Of a stretch of DNA of 8,183 nt, positions 1 through 7,125 are shown piece after piece (the stretch's first letter is position 1; each line of letters opens with the position of its first letter). A model generated the notes under the pieces. It saw only the letters and a program-made list of their open reading frames with translations, searched no databases and was not told the origin of the DNA. This DNA comes from Rhodocyclaceae bacterium (GTDB lineage Bacteria > Pseudomonadota > Gammaproteobacteria > Burkholderiales > Rhodocyclaceae): NCBI GenBank assembly GCA_030689585.1, contig JAUYFZ010000010.1, forward strand, positions 1-8,183, in the 5' to 3' direction. Made by a program: the position numbers and the translations under genes.

Positions 1-84
1 TTTCGGCATCAGTCATGTTATTTCGCAGCTTCTGCTGGAGATGTCGCCCGATAATTACGAGACTTGTTTGTCCCTTCATTTTTA
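1..84. other. Window edge, coding status undecided
   Basis: Several frames are open here and none can be confirmed. On the minus strand, an ATG at 79 followed by an in-frame ATG at 16 reads off the left edge; the stretch ending LQQKLRNNMTDAE looks protein-like, and GGGGT lies just upstream of the ATG at 79. On the plus strand, frame 1 reads from the edge and stops at 52-54 (ending AGDVAR). Plus frame 2 is open from base 2 through the repeat array to 256. The piece is too short to name a product. The 5' end of a leftward gene is slightly favoured because the frame begins with a usable start, but this is inference. Confidence 0.25.
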
Positions 85-122
85 CCCCATCCCCTCCCCA
101 GCCCTCCCCTTGAAGGGGAGGG
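85..122 (-). repeat. REP-type palindrome, reverse orientation
   Basis: A near-perfect palindrome (102-122) has arms CCCTCCCCTT and AAGGGGAGGG around one central G. A C-rich tail, CCCCATCCCCTCCCCAG, lies on its left (85-101). Read on the minus strand this is hairpin plus tail GGGGAGGGGATGGGG, the same architecture as the copies at 7041-7078 and 8127-8164. It is also the first unit of the tandem array at 102-188. REP-like elements are common between genes in proteobacteria and can affect mRNA stability. No REP-associated transposase gene is visible in the window. Confidence 0.8.
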
Positions 123-188
123 AGATTGGTACTGCCCTCCCCTTCAAGGGGAGGGAGATTGGTACTGCCCTCCCCTTGAAGGGGAGGG
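102..188. repeat. 33-bp tandem array of three hairpin units
   Basis: The palindrome occurs at 102-122, 135-155 and 168-188. Each pair is separated by the identical 12-bp linker AGATTGGTACTG, giving an exact 33-bp period. The units are identical except for the central base, which runs G, C, G; the middle unit equals the reverse complement of its neighbours. Because 33 is divisible by 3, the array reads as an 11-residue repeat (ALPLKGREIGT) in the plus frame open to 256. I regard that frame as spurious. The array was probably made by tandem duplication of one REP palindrome plus adjacent sequence. Confidence 0.85.
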
Positions 189-238
189 AGGCCGCAACAA
201 CCGCTTCGATTACCCACTACAAACCACATAGAGCCGAA

Positions 239-264
239 TGTCAGATCGATTGTTGACACTGTCA
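239..264. promoter_or_regulatory. Cluster of TGTCA/TGACA half-sites, possible operator
   Basis: TGTCA (239-243), TGACA (254-258) and TGTCA (260-264) lie 29-54 bp upstream of the ATG at 293. The last two form the palindrome TGACA-C-TGTCA. TTGACA at 253-258 matches a sigma-70 -35 box, but no good -10 box lies at 16-18 bp; the nearest candidate, TAGACT (281-286), is 22 bp away. A regulator binding site is plausible because the downstream gene belongs to a family often annotated as regulatory. The motif is short and could be chance. Confidence 0.25.
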
Positions 265-292
265 TACAGGAAAACGGGGGTAGACTCAGAGA

Positions 293-1570
293 ATGAACAT
301 TGAACAACTACAACAACGTATCCGGCTCGGCGAAGATTCCACGCTGGAACTCAAAAAACTGTTCCTCCGTGACGAAGGAAAAACCATCGAGCCGCATCCT
401 GATGGTTTATCCGATGAATTGGCGGCCATGGCCAATGCCAAGGGTGGTTTGTTAATTCTGGGCGTGGATGATAAAACGCGTGAAATTAGCGGAATTGCCA
501 TGGCGCAGATTGATCGTGTTGAGGCATGGCTAACGGCCCTTTGTAATGACCGCATCAAACCGCCGCTTGAGGTGGTGACACACCATGTTGAATTGCCTGA
601 CGCACAGGGGGTCCTGCAGCCTGTCATCGTGGTGGAAGTCCCGCAAAGCCTGTGGGTGCACCAAAGTGCGAATGGTTATTTTCGGCGTGTGGGACATGCT
701 AAACGTGAATTGCCCCCCGATGCGCTGGCGCGGCTTTTTCAACAACGCAGTCAGGTCAGGGTTATTCATTTCGATGAGCAACACGTATTCGGGGTGAGCT
801 ACGCAGATTTCGACCCATTGCTGGTCAACCGATTCACGTGCGAAGATCAGGATGCCCCTCAAGTGCAGTTACAGCGTTTACATTTACTTCGCGAAACCGA
901 CGAAGGACTCACCGCCAGCGTAGCGGGCGTGCTGCTGTGTTCCCTGACACCCCATCGTTGGCTACGCAATGCCGAAATCATCGCGGTATCCCACGATGGT
1001 TTTGAAAATAACGCAGATGATCAGGTTGATGCGCAGGAAATTCGTGGACCGCTTGACCGGCAGATTTGGGATGCCATTCACTTCGTACAGAGAAATATGC
1101 GCACTCCTGCCCGTAAAGTGTTAGGTCGGGTTGATTATCCGCAATACGATTTGGCGGCGGTGTTTGAGGCCATTGTGAATGCGGTTGCGCACCGGGATTA
1201 TTCACGCGATGCGCAACGAATACGCTTGTTCATGTTTTCAGACCGATTGGAGATTTGTTCGCCCGGCGCACTCACTAATTCCATGACTATAGAGTCTATG
1301 GCACGTATTTCGGCACCGAGAAATGAGGTTATCACCAGCCTGTTTGCCCAATATTATCCCGTCGAAGAACCGTTATTCGGCAAGAACCAATTGATGGACA
1401 GGCGTGGAGCCGGAGTTCGCCTGATCTTGAAGCGTAGCGAGGCACTTTCCGGCAAACGGCCTATCTATGAAAATTTGGGCGATATGGAATTGAAGCTGAC
1501 CATTTTCGCCGCCCCACCACCGCCAGAAAAGAGCACCGCACGAACCCCCAATCTCTCATTTCCCCAGTAA
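293..1570 (+). CDS. AlbA_2 / RecG-like putative DNA-binding regulator
   Basis: The 425-residue protein has the two-part layout of the family annotated as putative transcriptional regulator or 'ATP-dependent DNA helicase RecG-related'. The N-terminal AlbA_2 (Schlafen-type) domain spans about residues 8-150. It shows the STLELKK entry strand (16-22), MANAKGG (46-52), LGVDD (56-60) and the YFRRVGHAKRE segment (129-139). The C-terminal GHKL-like region shows AIVNAVAHRDY (293-303), SDRLEICSPGAL (316-327) and RRGAGV (370-375). No helicase motifs are present, so the RecG label refers only to this C-terminal similarity. The C-terminal tail is rich in Pro/Ala and reads through the end of ftsY. No strong Shine-Dalgarno lies close to the ATG; GGGGG at 276-280 is 12 bases away. 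The molecular role of these proteins is poorly known. Family assignment is firm, function is not. Confidence 0.88.
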   Translation: MNIEQLQQRIRLGEDSTLELKKLFLRDEGKTIEPHPDGLSDELAAMANAKGGLLILGVDDKTREISGIAMAQIDRVEAWLTALCNDRIKPPLEVVTHHVELPDAQGVLQPVIVVEVPQSLWVHQSANGYFRRVGHAKRELPPDALARLFQQRSQVRVIHFDEQHVFGVSYADFDPLLVNRFTCEDQDAPQVQLQRLHLLRETDEGLTASVAGVLLCSLTPHRWLRNAEIIAVSHDGFENNADDQVDAQEIRGPLDRQIWDAIHFVQRNMRTPARKVLGRVDYPQYDLAAVFEAIVNAVAHRDYSRDAQRIRLFMFSDRLEICSPGALTNSMTIESMARISAPRNEVITSLFAQYYPVEEPLFGKNQLMDRRGAGVRLILKRSEALSGKRPIYENLGDMELKLTIFAAPPPPEKSTARTPNLSFPQ

Positions 1571-2422
1571 CCCCTCTACAAATTCCTTTGCCCTGAACGG
1601 TTGTAGGTCGTCGATGCCTTCCCCTACGCCGATAAAGCGAACAGGTTTCGGGCATTGACGGGCGATGGCGGCCAGTACGCCTCCCTTGGCCGTGCCGTCC
1701 AGTTTTGTCACCACTAGACCCGTAACACCGACGGCCTGATCGAAGGCTTTCACCTGCGCAATCGCATTTTGTCCGGTGGTGGCATCGAGTACCAGTAACA
1801 CCTCGTGGGGGGCCGACGATTCGGCTTTTTGAATCACGCGCCGCACCTTGGCAATTTCTTCCATCAGATGCAATTGTGTGGGCAATCGGCCGGCCGTATC
1901 CGCCAAAACGACATCAATACCCCGCGCTTTTGCAGCAATGATGGCATCGAAGATGACCGCCGCCGGATCGCCACCGGTTTGAGCAATCACTGTGACATCA
2001 TTTCTGCGTCCCCACTCGGTCAGTTGCTCACGAGCGGCGGCTCGAAAAGTGTCTCCCGCCGCTAAGAGTACGGACAGGCCTTGACGTTGAAAATATTTAG
2101 CCAACTTGCCGATCGAGGTCGTTTTCCCGGCCCCGTTAACCCCCGCCAGCATGATGACAAAAGGTTTATGCAGGGCGGCGACGACCAAGGGTTGCTCCAA
2201 GGGAGCCAACAAGTTTTCCAGTAAGGAGGAAAGAGGAACGTCTTTTCGTTTCCGACCCTCTTCAATGAGCCAGGTGGTTGCCGCAACCCCGCAGTCGGCG
2301 GCCAATAACGCTTCTTCCAAAGAATCCTCGTCGCATTCACCTTGCCGTCGGTCCAAGATCGACGCCAGTGCGTTGCGTGTTTTAGAAAGGCCTGCCCGAA
2401 GACGTTCTACCCAAGGTGCCAT
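1556..2422 (-). CDS. ftsY: Signal recognition particle receptor FtsY (short form)
   Basis: FtsY is the SRP-receptor GTPase. It binds the Ffh GTPase on ribosome-nascent-chain complexes at the inner membrane and hands the chain to the Sec translocon. All GTPase signatures are present in the 288 residues: P-loop GVNGAGKTT (94-102), DTFRAAAREQL (124-134), QTGGDP (148-153), DTAGR (175-179), TKLDGTAKGG (239-248) and GVGEGIDDL (265-273). The N domain begins almost at once (WVERLRAGLSKTR, 4-16), so the long acidic A domain of E. coli FtsY is missing; such short forms exist in other bacteria. The start is fixed by a TGA only 9 bases upstream in frame. A recognisable Shine-Dalgarno is poor. Its 3' end overlaps the convergent gene by 15 bp, and its start lies 40 bp from the divergent M16 gene. 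Confidence 0.97.
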   Translation of the reverse strand: MAPWVERLRAGLSKTRNALASILDRRQGECDEDSLEEALLAADCGVAATTWLIEEGRKRKDVPLSSLLENLLAPLEQPLVVAALHKPFVIMLAGVNGAGKTTSIGKLAKYFQRQGLSVLLAAGDTFRAAAREQLTEWGRRNDVTVIAQTGGDPAAVIFDAIIAAKARGIDVVLADTAGRLPTQLHLMEEIAKVRRVIQKAESSAPHEVLLVLDATTGQNAIAQVKAFDQAVGVTGLVVTKLDGTAKGGVLAAIARQCPKPVRFIGVGEGIDDLQPFRAKEFVEGLLGK

Positions 2423-2462
2423 GAAGTATCATCCGATTGATTTCCTTAACCGAGTTTACCCC
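2423..2462. promoter_or_regulatory. 40-bp divergent gap between ftsY and the M16 operon
   Basis: This gap is too short to hold two complete sigma-70 promoters side by side, so promoter elements for one or both directions must lie inside the opposite gene's 5' coding region. I see no convincing -35/-10 pair in either direction. A TAAACT on the minus strand near 2450 is an isolated -10-like hexamer. The presence of promoters here is inferred from gene orientation, not seen. Confidence 0.3.
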
Positions 2463-3827
2463 ATGAAACGGTTCCTTTTCCCTCTGTTGATATTCACGCA
2501 TTGTGCGTGGGCCAATCCTTTTGAAACACAACTCTCCAACGGATTAAGGGTCATCGTTCGCGAAGACCCTCGCGCACCGACCGTCGTTCAAATGGTGTGG
2601 TATCGGGCGGGGGCCATGGACGAAAAAGATGGATATTCCGGCGTAGCCCACGCGCTAGAACACTTGATGTTCAAAGGCACGAAACGTCTGGCCGCCGGAG
2701 AGTTCAACAAACGGGTGGCCGAAGCCGGAGGACGCGACAATGCCTTTACGAGCCTGGACTACACCGCCTACTTCCAAATCGTGCCCAAAGCTGCTCTGCC
2801 GGAAATGATGGCGCTTGAAGCAGATCGCATGGCGAATCTCACCTTGACGGAAAAAGAATTCTCCTCGGAAATCAAAGTGGTGATGGAAGAGCGGCGGTTA
2901 CGCACCGACGACAACGCTCAATCGCTCGTCTATGAAGCCCTGCATTCGACCATGTTTCAGGCCCATCCCTACCGTCGCCCCATCATCGGTTGGATGGATG
3001 ATCTGGTCAACATGACCTGGAAGGATGCCCGCACCTGGTATCGCGACTGGTATGCCCCGAACAATGCGTATGTCGTCATTGTGGGCGATGTGGATCACTC
3101 ACAGATTTTCAAGTGGGCCGAGAAGAACTTTGGTCGAATCCCTGCGCGTTCTTTGCCGGTGCGCAAACCACAGAACGAACCCGCGCAAAAAGGAGTTAAG
3201 CGTGTCAACGTCAAAGCCCCCGCCAAATTGCCCTACCTTACGATGGCCTGGAAAGTCCCCAAGCTGAAGGATGTTGAACGCGATACCGAACCTTACGCCT
3301 TGGAGGTATTGGCTGCGGTGCTCGATGGGAATGATGCGGCAAGACTTTCAAAGAACCTAGTGCGCGGGTCGCGCATCGCCCAATCGGCCGGGGCGGGATA
3401 CGATGCCACAGTGCGGGGCGAAGCGACTTTTCTGCTCGACGGTCAACCGGCGGAAGGCCGTTCCATCACAGAGCTGGAGGCGGCATTACAGGCTGAAATC
3501 AAACGCATCCAAGACGGTGGGGTGACGGAAGAAGAACTCACCCGCGTCAAGACACAGATCATGGCCAGCCAAGTGTATAAGCGCGATTCGATGATGGCGC
3601 AAGCCATGGAAATGGGCCGCTTCGAGGCTGCCGGGTTCCATTGGCGTGACCTCGACCGAATGCTCGTGAAACTGCGCGAAGTCACGACAACGGACGTGCA
3701 GTCTGTCGCAAAAAAATATTTCAATGACGACACCCTGACCGTGGCGACATTGGACCCGCAACCACTGGACCCGCAACCGCTGGATAAGGTTGCCACGAAA
3801 AACCCGACCATCGCGCCGAGGCACTGA
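2463..3827 (+). CDS. Periplasmic M16 zinc metallopeptidase (catalytic subunit)
   Basis: This 454-residue protein is a pitrilysin-family (M16B-type) zinc peptidase. The inverted zinc motif HALEH is at residues 63-67 (His63 and His67 as ligands, Glu66 catalytic), with the distal glutamate in MEERR at 142/143. The second, structural M16 half spans about 200-435. A signal peptide is clear: MKR, a hydrophobic stretch, and a likely cleavage site after AWA at residue 17, so it should act in the periplasm. The start at 2463 is chosen because it gives this canonical signal peptide. An in-frame ATG at 2421 has a better Shine-Dalgarno-like AAGGTG (2413-2418) and would add 14 residues, so the start is uncertain. 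The partner M16 gene begins 2 bp after the stop. The two presumably form a heterodimer, as in known bacterial two-subunit M16B enzymes. Substrates are unknown. Confidence 0.93.
   Translation: MKRFLFPLLIFTHCAWANPFETQLSNGLRVIVREDPRAPTVVQMVWYRAGAMDEKDGYSGVAHALEHLMFKGTKRLAAGEFNKRVAEAGGRDNAFTSLDYTAYFQIVPKAALPEMMALEADRMANLTLTEKEFSSEIKVVMEERRLRTDDNAQSLVYEALHSTMFQAHPYRRPIIGWMDDLVNMTWKDARTWYRDWYAPNNAYVVIVGDVDHSQIFKWAEKNFGRIPARSLPVRKPQNEPAQKGVKRVNVKAPAKLPYLTMAWKVPKLKDVERDTEPYALEVLAAVLDGNDAARLSKNLVRGSRIAQSAGAGYDATVRGEATFLLDGQPAEGRSITELEAALQAEIKRIQDGGVTEEELTRVKTQIMASQVYKRDSMMAQAMEMGRFEAAGFHWRDLDRMLVKLREVTTTDVQSVAKKYFNDDTLTVATLDPQPLDPQPLDKVATKNPTIAPRH
3751..3780 (+). repeat. 15-bp tandem duplication in M16 gene 3' end
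   Basis: TGGACCCGCAACCAC (3751-3765) is followed directly by TGGACCCGCAACCGC (3766-3780), 14 of 15 identical. It encodes LDPQPLDPQPLD near the C-terminus (about residues 430-441), outside the peptidase core. This looks like a simple slippage duplication and keeps the frame. Confidence 0.85.
3818..3821 (+). promoter_or_regulatory. Ribosome binding site of the second M16 gene
   Basis: GAGG lies 8 bases before the ATG at 3830, inside the last codons of the upstream gene. It supports this start and coupled translation of the two M16 subunits. Confidence 0.6.
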
Positions 3828-3829
3828 AC

Positions 3830-5116
3830 ATGAGAAAAATTGTATTTTTTATCGGTTGGCTCACCACCCTCGCCCATGCGGGCGTAAAAATCGACCACTG
3901 GGTCGCCCCATCCGGTGCGCGTGTCTATTTTGTTGAAACACACGCGTTACCGATTCTTGATGTCGCCATCGACTTCACCGCAGGCACCGCTTACGACCCG
4001 ATGGGCAAAGCGGGGTTGGCGGGGCTGACGCGAGGCCTTCTGGATGCGGGAGCCGGTGCGCTGGATGAAGAAACCATCGCCGAACAACTGGTGAACCTCG
4101 GCGCGCAATTATCCGGCACGACCGATCACGACCGCGCAGGGCTTTCGTTGCGCACCCTCGCCACGACACGCGAAAAGGAAGCCGCACTGATCCTCTTGCG
4201 CACCGTTCTTTCGCAACCCAACTTTCCAGACTCCGTGTTGACGAGGGAAAAAGCACGCATGATCGCCGCCCTACAGGAATCTGATACGCGCCCCGATGCC
4301 ATAGCGGCCAAGCGATTCTCTCAGGAGATTTATCCGAATCATCCTTATGGTCGAACAACGACGGTTGCTTCGATGGGGAGTCTGACCCGCGATGATCTCC
4401 TGACGTTTCACCGCACCCGATACCGCGCGAATCGGGCGGTGGTGGCCTTGATTGGCGATGTGACACGGGCCGAAGCGGAACGCATCGCTCAATTTCTGAC
4501 AGAGTCCCTCCCGACGGGGGAAGCCAATGACGATCTCCCTCCCGTGCAAATGCCGGTGAAACATACCGTCAACATTGCGCATCCCGCCGCACAGAGCCAC
4601 ATTCATATCGGAATGCCGGCCATTTCACGCTTGGACCCCGACTACTACGCGCTTTTAGTGGGCAATTACACGCTTGGCGGGGGAGGGTTCGTCTCAAGGT
4701 TGGTGTCCGAGGTGAGAGAAAAACGCGGCTATGCTTACAGCGTCTATTCCTACTTTTCGCCTAGACGGTTTGAAGGGCCTTTTCAGATTGGTCTTCAGAC
4801 AAAGCGCGAACAGGCCGCCGAGGCGATCAAATTGGTTGAGTCCGTGCTCACCGACTTCGTGAAAACCGGCCCAACGGCCAAAGAGCTTGCAGCGGCCCAG
4901 AAAAATCTTATCAACGGTCAATCGTTGCGAATCGATAGCAATGCCAAGTTGCTGGGTTATCTGTCGGCCATTGGTTTCTATGGGTTGCCACTGACTTATC
5001 TGGATGATTTTCCAGCCAAAATAAAAGCAGTGACGGTAGATCAGGTGCGTGCCGCCTTCGTGCGGCAGGTGAAACCGGAACATAGGGTGACGGTGGTAGT
5101 TGCGACGGATGAATGA
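3830..5116 (+). CDS. M16 family peptidase-like subunit lacking the zinc motif
   Basis: The 428-residue protein has the M16 two-domain fold but no HxxEH. The place where its partner has HALEH (residues 63-67 there) reads GLTRG here (65-69, in KAGLAGLTRGLLDAG), so it cannot bind catalytic zinc. It does keep the glycine-rich segment TLGGGGFVSRLVSEVRE (281-297) and KRGYAYSVYSYF (298-309). In M16B enzymes that region provides the Arg/Tyr pair that contacts substrate. A signal peptide is visible: MRK, a hydrophobic core, and probable cleavage after AHA at residue 17, so it acts in the periplasm. Together with the upstream zinc-bearing subunit it probably forms one split-site heterodimer. Its stop overlaps the next gene's ATG (ATGA). 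Family and lack of zinc ligands are seen directly; heterodimer formation is inferred from family knowledge. Confidence 0.93.
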   Translation: MRKIVFFIGWLTTLAHAGVKIDHWVAPSGARVYFVETHALPILDVAIDFTAGTAYDPMGKAGLAGLTRGLLDAGAGALDEETIAEQLVNLGAQLSGTTDHDRAGLSLRTLATTREKEAALILLRTVLSQPNFPDSVLTREKARMIAALQESDTRPDAIAAKRFSQEIYPNHPYGRTTTVASMGSLTRDDLLTFHRTRYRANRAVVALIGDVTRAEAERIAQFLTESLPTGEANDDLPPVQMPVKHTVNIAHPAAQSHIHIGMPAISRLDPDYYALLVGNYTLGGGGFVSRLVSEVREKRGYAYSVYSYFSPRRFEGPFQIGLQTKREQAAEAIKLVESVLTDFVKTGPTAKELAAAQKNLINGQSLRIDSNAKLLGYLSAIGFYGLPLTYLDDFPAKIKAVTVDQVRAAFVRQVKPEHRVTVVVATDE

Positions 5117-7125
5117 TGAGTTATCTCTTATTTGAAGAAGACGGGGCTTTTCGTGCGGGGGCCGTTCTCGCCGACAACCATACCTCCTTGCAGGTGGAAT
5201 TGCCGGGCGGGCGGCGTGTCAAGGTCAAAACGGCCCAGGTGTTATTACAGTTTGCTGCGCCGTCGGCGGAAACCCTGTTGGCGGAGGCGCATCAACTCTC
5301 CGAGAGTATCGATACCGCGTTTCTCTGGGAGGTATCTCCCGATGCCGAATTCGGTTTCGATGCCTTGGCGACCGATTACGCGGGTCATCCCCCCACCCCC
5401 GTGGAAGCCACGGCCATCCTGTTGCGCCTGCATTCGGCCCCGATCTGGTTTCATCGCAAGGGTCGGGGGCGTTTCAGACGTGCGCCCCCCGACATCCTTC
5501 AAGCGGCCCTAGCCGGGCAGGAGAAAAAACGCTTGCAACAACAGGCGGTTGAACACATGACCGAGCAGTTGGTGGCGGGGACGTTACCTCACGAATTATC
5601 GGGCATGCTGCCGCAACTGCTCTATAAACCAGATCGCAATCGTCTGGAAACCAAGGCGTTTGAGTCTGCGTGCGCGGAAACGGGATTAAGTGCGCCCCAT
5701 CTTTTAGAAAAATGTGGCGCATTGCCCTCCACCCACGACTATCACCTAGGACGATTTCTGTTTGAGTTTTTCCCGAATGGCCTCGTGTTTCCGGTGATGC
5801 CAGAGACTTGTTCCGACGTGGGCGACGTGGGCGACGTGGGCGACATTGGCGACCTTCCCCTGGCAGAGGTTCGTGCCTTCTCGATTGACGATGCTCAAAC
5901 CACGGAAATTGATGATGCTTTTTCCGTCACCCCGCTTCCTGACGGGGGAATGCGAATCGGCATTCACATTGCGGCTCCCGGCTTGGGGTTTTCGCCAGAA
6001 TCCGTGCAAGGACGCATGGCCCGTGAACGCTTATCCACCGTCTACATGCCGGGTCGCAAGATCACCATGTTGCCCGATGAAGTCGTTGAACAATTCACGT
6101 TGAGTGAAGGCAAACAGGCCCCCGCACTTTCTTTATATCTCACCGTCGCCTCCGATCTGCGGGTGCTTTCGACGGATACCTGCTTGGAACGAGTTCCCAT
6201 CGTCGCCAATCTCCGTCATCACGATATTGAACCTTTATTCAACGAGGAAACGCTGACGGACGGATTGTCGGAATTTCCGTTCCATGATGAATTGAAGAAA
6301 CTATGGGAACTCGCCACCGTGCTAGAAGCCGGACGGGGTAAATCCACGTCTGCGGGAAATCGCAAGGATTACAACTTTCTGGTGGATTGGACGATTGCCA
6401 CGGAACAAGGTGCTGGGCACGTCGCCATTACCGAACGTCCGCGCGGCAGCCCGCTGGATAAGTTGGTTGCGGAACTGATGATCGTCGCCAACAGCACTTG
6501 GGGCGCGTTACTGCGGGATAAAAATATCGCCGCTCTCTACCGCGCACAGGCAGGGGGTAAGGTGCGCATGACCACCGTGGCCGCTTCTCACGAAGGTCTG
6601 GGGGTGGATTGTTACGCTTGGTCGAGTTCGCCCTTGCGCCGCTATGTCGATCTCGTGAATCAATGGCAACTGATTGCCTATCTGCGCGAGGAAACCCCGC
6701 CTTTTACGGCCAACTCCCCAGAACTGCTTTCCGCCCTGCGTGATTTTGAATTGACCTATGCGACCTATGCAGAATTTCAACAGGCCATGGAACGCTATTG
6801 GTGTCTGCGTTTCTTGTTGCAAGAGTCGCAAGAGGCGGGCCACTTGCTAACCGCCACGGTGCTGCGCGACAATCTCGTTCGGTGTGAGTCGCTGCCGTTG
6901 GTCCTAAAAATTAACGGCACCCCTGTGCTGGATCGTGACGCACGGGTACGGCTTTCCGTGGATCGAATCGACCTGATGGAAGCGGATATCAAAGCTCATT
7001 TTGTAGAATGTATCGTAACTACTCAGGTCGGTGTCAATCTCCCTCCCCTTCAAGGGGAGGGCTGGGGTGGGGATGGGGTTTTACGCGGAATTCTTCCCCC
7101 CATCTCCCTCCCGCCTCCCCCTTGA
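5113..7125 (+). CDS. RNB-domain (RNase II type) 3'-5' exoribonuclease, element-altered C-terminus
   Basis: This is a 670-residue RNase II/R-superfamily hydrolase that should degrade single-stranded RNA 3' to 5' in the cytoplasm. The RNB domain begins near residue 255. Its acidic metal site is IDDAQTTEIDDAF, with Asp259, Glu265, Asp267 and Asp268 aligning to the four E. coli RNase II aspartates; the second is Glu, a change I believe occurs in other RNB proteins. Later come YMPGRKITMLP and the SSSPLRRYVDLVNQ motif (504-517) with the conserved arginines. The N-terminus (1-50) looks like a small beta-barrel, and no typical C-terminal S1 domain is evident. A DVG repeat (235-247) precedes the catalytic domain. 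The last 36 residues (635-670) come from an inserted element at 7015-7167; the native end would be 13 different residues. The gene starts at ATGATG overlapping the upstream stop, so either Met is possible. Confidence 0.92.
   Translation: MMSYLLFEEDGAFRAGAVLADNHTSLQVELPGGRRVKVKTAQVLLQFAAPSAETLLAEAHQLSESIDTAFLWEVSPDAEFGFDALATDYAGHPPTPVEATAILLRLHSAPIWFHRKGRGRFRRAPPDILQAALAGQEKKRLQQQAVEHMTEQLVAGTLPHELSGMLPQLLYKPDRNRLETKAFESACAETGLSAPHLLEKCGALPSTHDYHLGRFLFEFFPNGLVFPVMPETCSDVGDVGDVGDIGDLPLAEVRAFSIDDAQTTEIDDAFSVTPLPDGGMRIGIHIAAPGLGFSPESVQGRMARERLSTVYMPGRKITMLPDEVVEQFTLSEGKQAPALSLYLTVASDLRVLSTDTCLERVPIVANLRHHDIEPLFNEETLTDGLSEFPFHDELKKLWELATVLEAGRGKSTSAGNRKDYNFLVDWTIATEQGAGHVAITERPRGSPLDKLVAELMIVANSTWGALLRDKNIAALYRAQAGGKVRMTTVAASHEGLGVDCYAWSSSPLRRYVDLVNQWQLIAYLREETPPFTANSPELLSALRDFELTYATYAEFQQAMERYWCLRFLLQESQEAGHLLTATVLRDNLVRCESLPLVLKINGTPVLDRDARVRLSVDRIDLMEADIKAHFVECIVTTQVGVNLPPLQGEGWGGDGVLRGILPPISLPPPP
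5815..5850 (+). repeat. 9-bp minisatellite encoding Asp-Val-Gly
   Basis: Three perfect copies of GACGTGGGC (5815-5841) and one variant GACATTGGC (5842-5850) lie head to tail, encoding DVGDVGDVGDIG. They sit in the linker just before the RNB catalytic domain. Perfect short tandem copies are prone to slippage, and loss or gain of a unit would keep the frame. Confidence 0.9.
7007..7014 (+). repeat. Left 8-bp target-site duplication AATGTATC
   Basis: AATGTATC abuts the left terminal inverted repeat of the element and is repeated exactly at 7168-7175. It lies in ribonuclease codons 632-634 and marks the insertion point. Confidence 0.85.
7041..7078 (+). repeat. REP palindrome, forward, inside the MITE
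   Basis: The palindrome (7041-7061) has arms CCCTCCCCTT and AAGGGGAGGG around a central C, followed by the tail CTGGGGTGGGGATGGGG (7062-7078). In the ribonuclease frame it encodes LPPLQGEGWGGDG, a peptide typical of translated REP sequence, not of the enzyme family. Confidence 0.85.

Noticed and set aside
102..188. CRISPR-like array
   Set aside because: The linkers between palindromes are identical, not unique spacers, and only 12 bp; there are no cas genes.
41..256. Open frame with an 11-residue repeat (ALPLKGREIGT)
   Set aside because: Its body is the translated 33-bp palindrome array; there is no Shine-Dalgarno and no family resemblance. The repeat is explained at DNA level.
2106..2462. 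119-codon upstream extension of the first M16 gene
   Set aside because: It is antisense to ftsY and would bury the signal peptide; only the ATG at 2421 is kept as a possible alternative start.
2440..2520. Sigma-70 promoter for ftsY within the M16 5' region
   Set aside because: Only an isolated TAAACT hexamer was found, with no acceptable -35 at 16-18 bp.
3443..3943. Minus-strand 166-codon open frame
   Set aside because: Shadow of the M16 gene with low-complexity Ser/Arg-rich composition and no domain signal.
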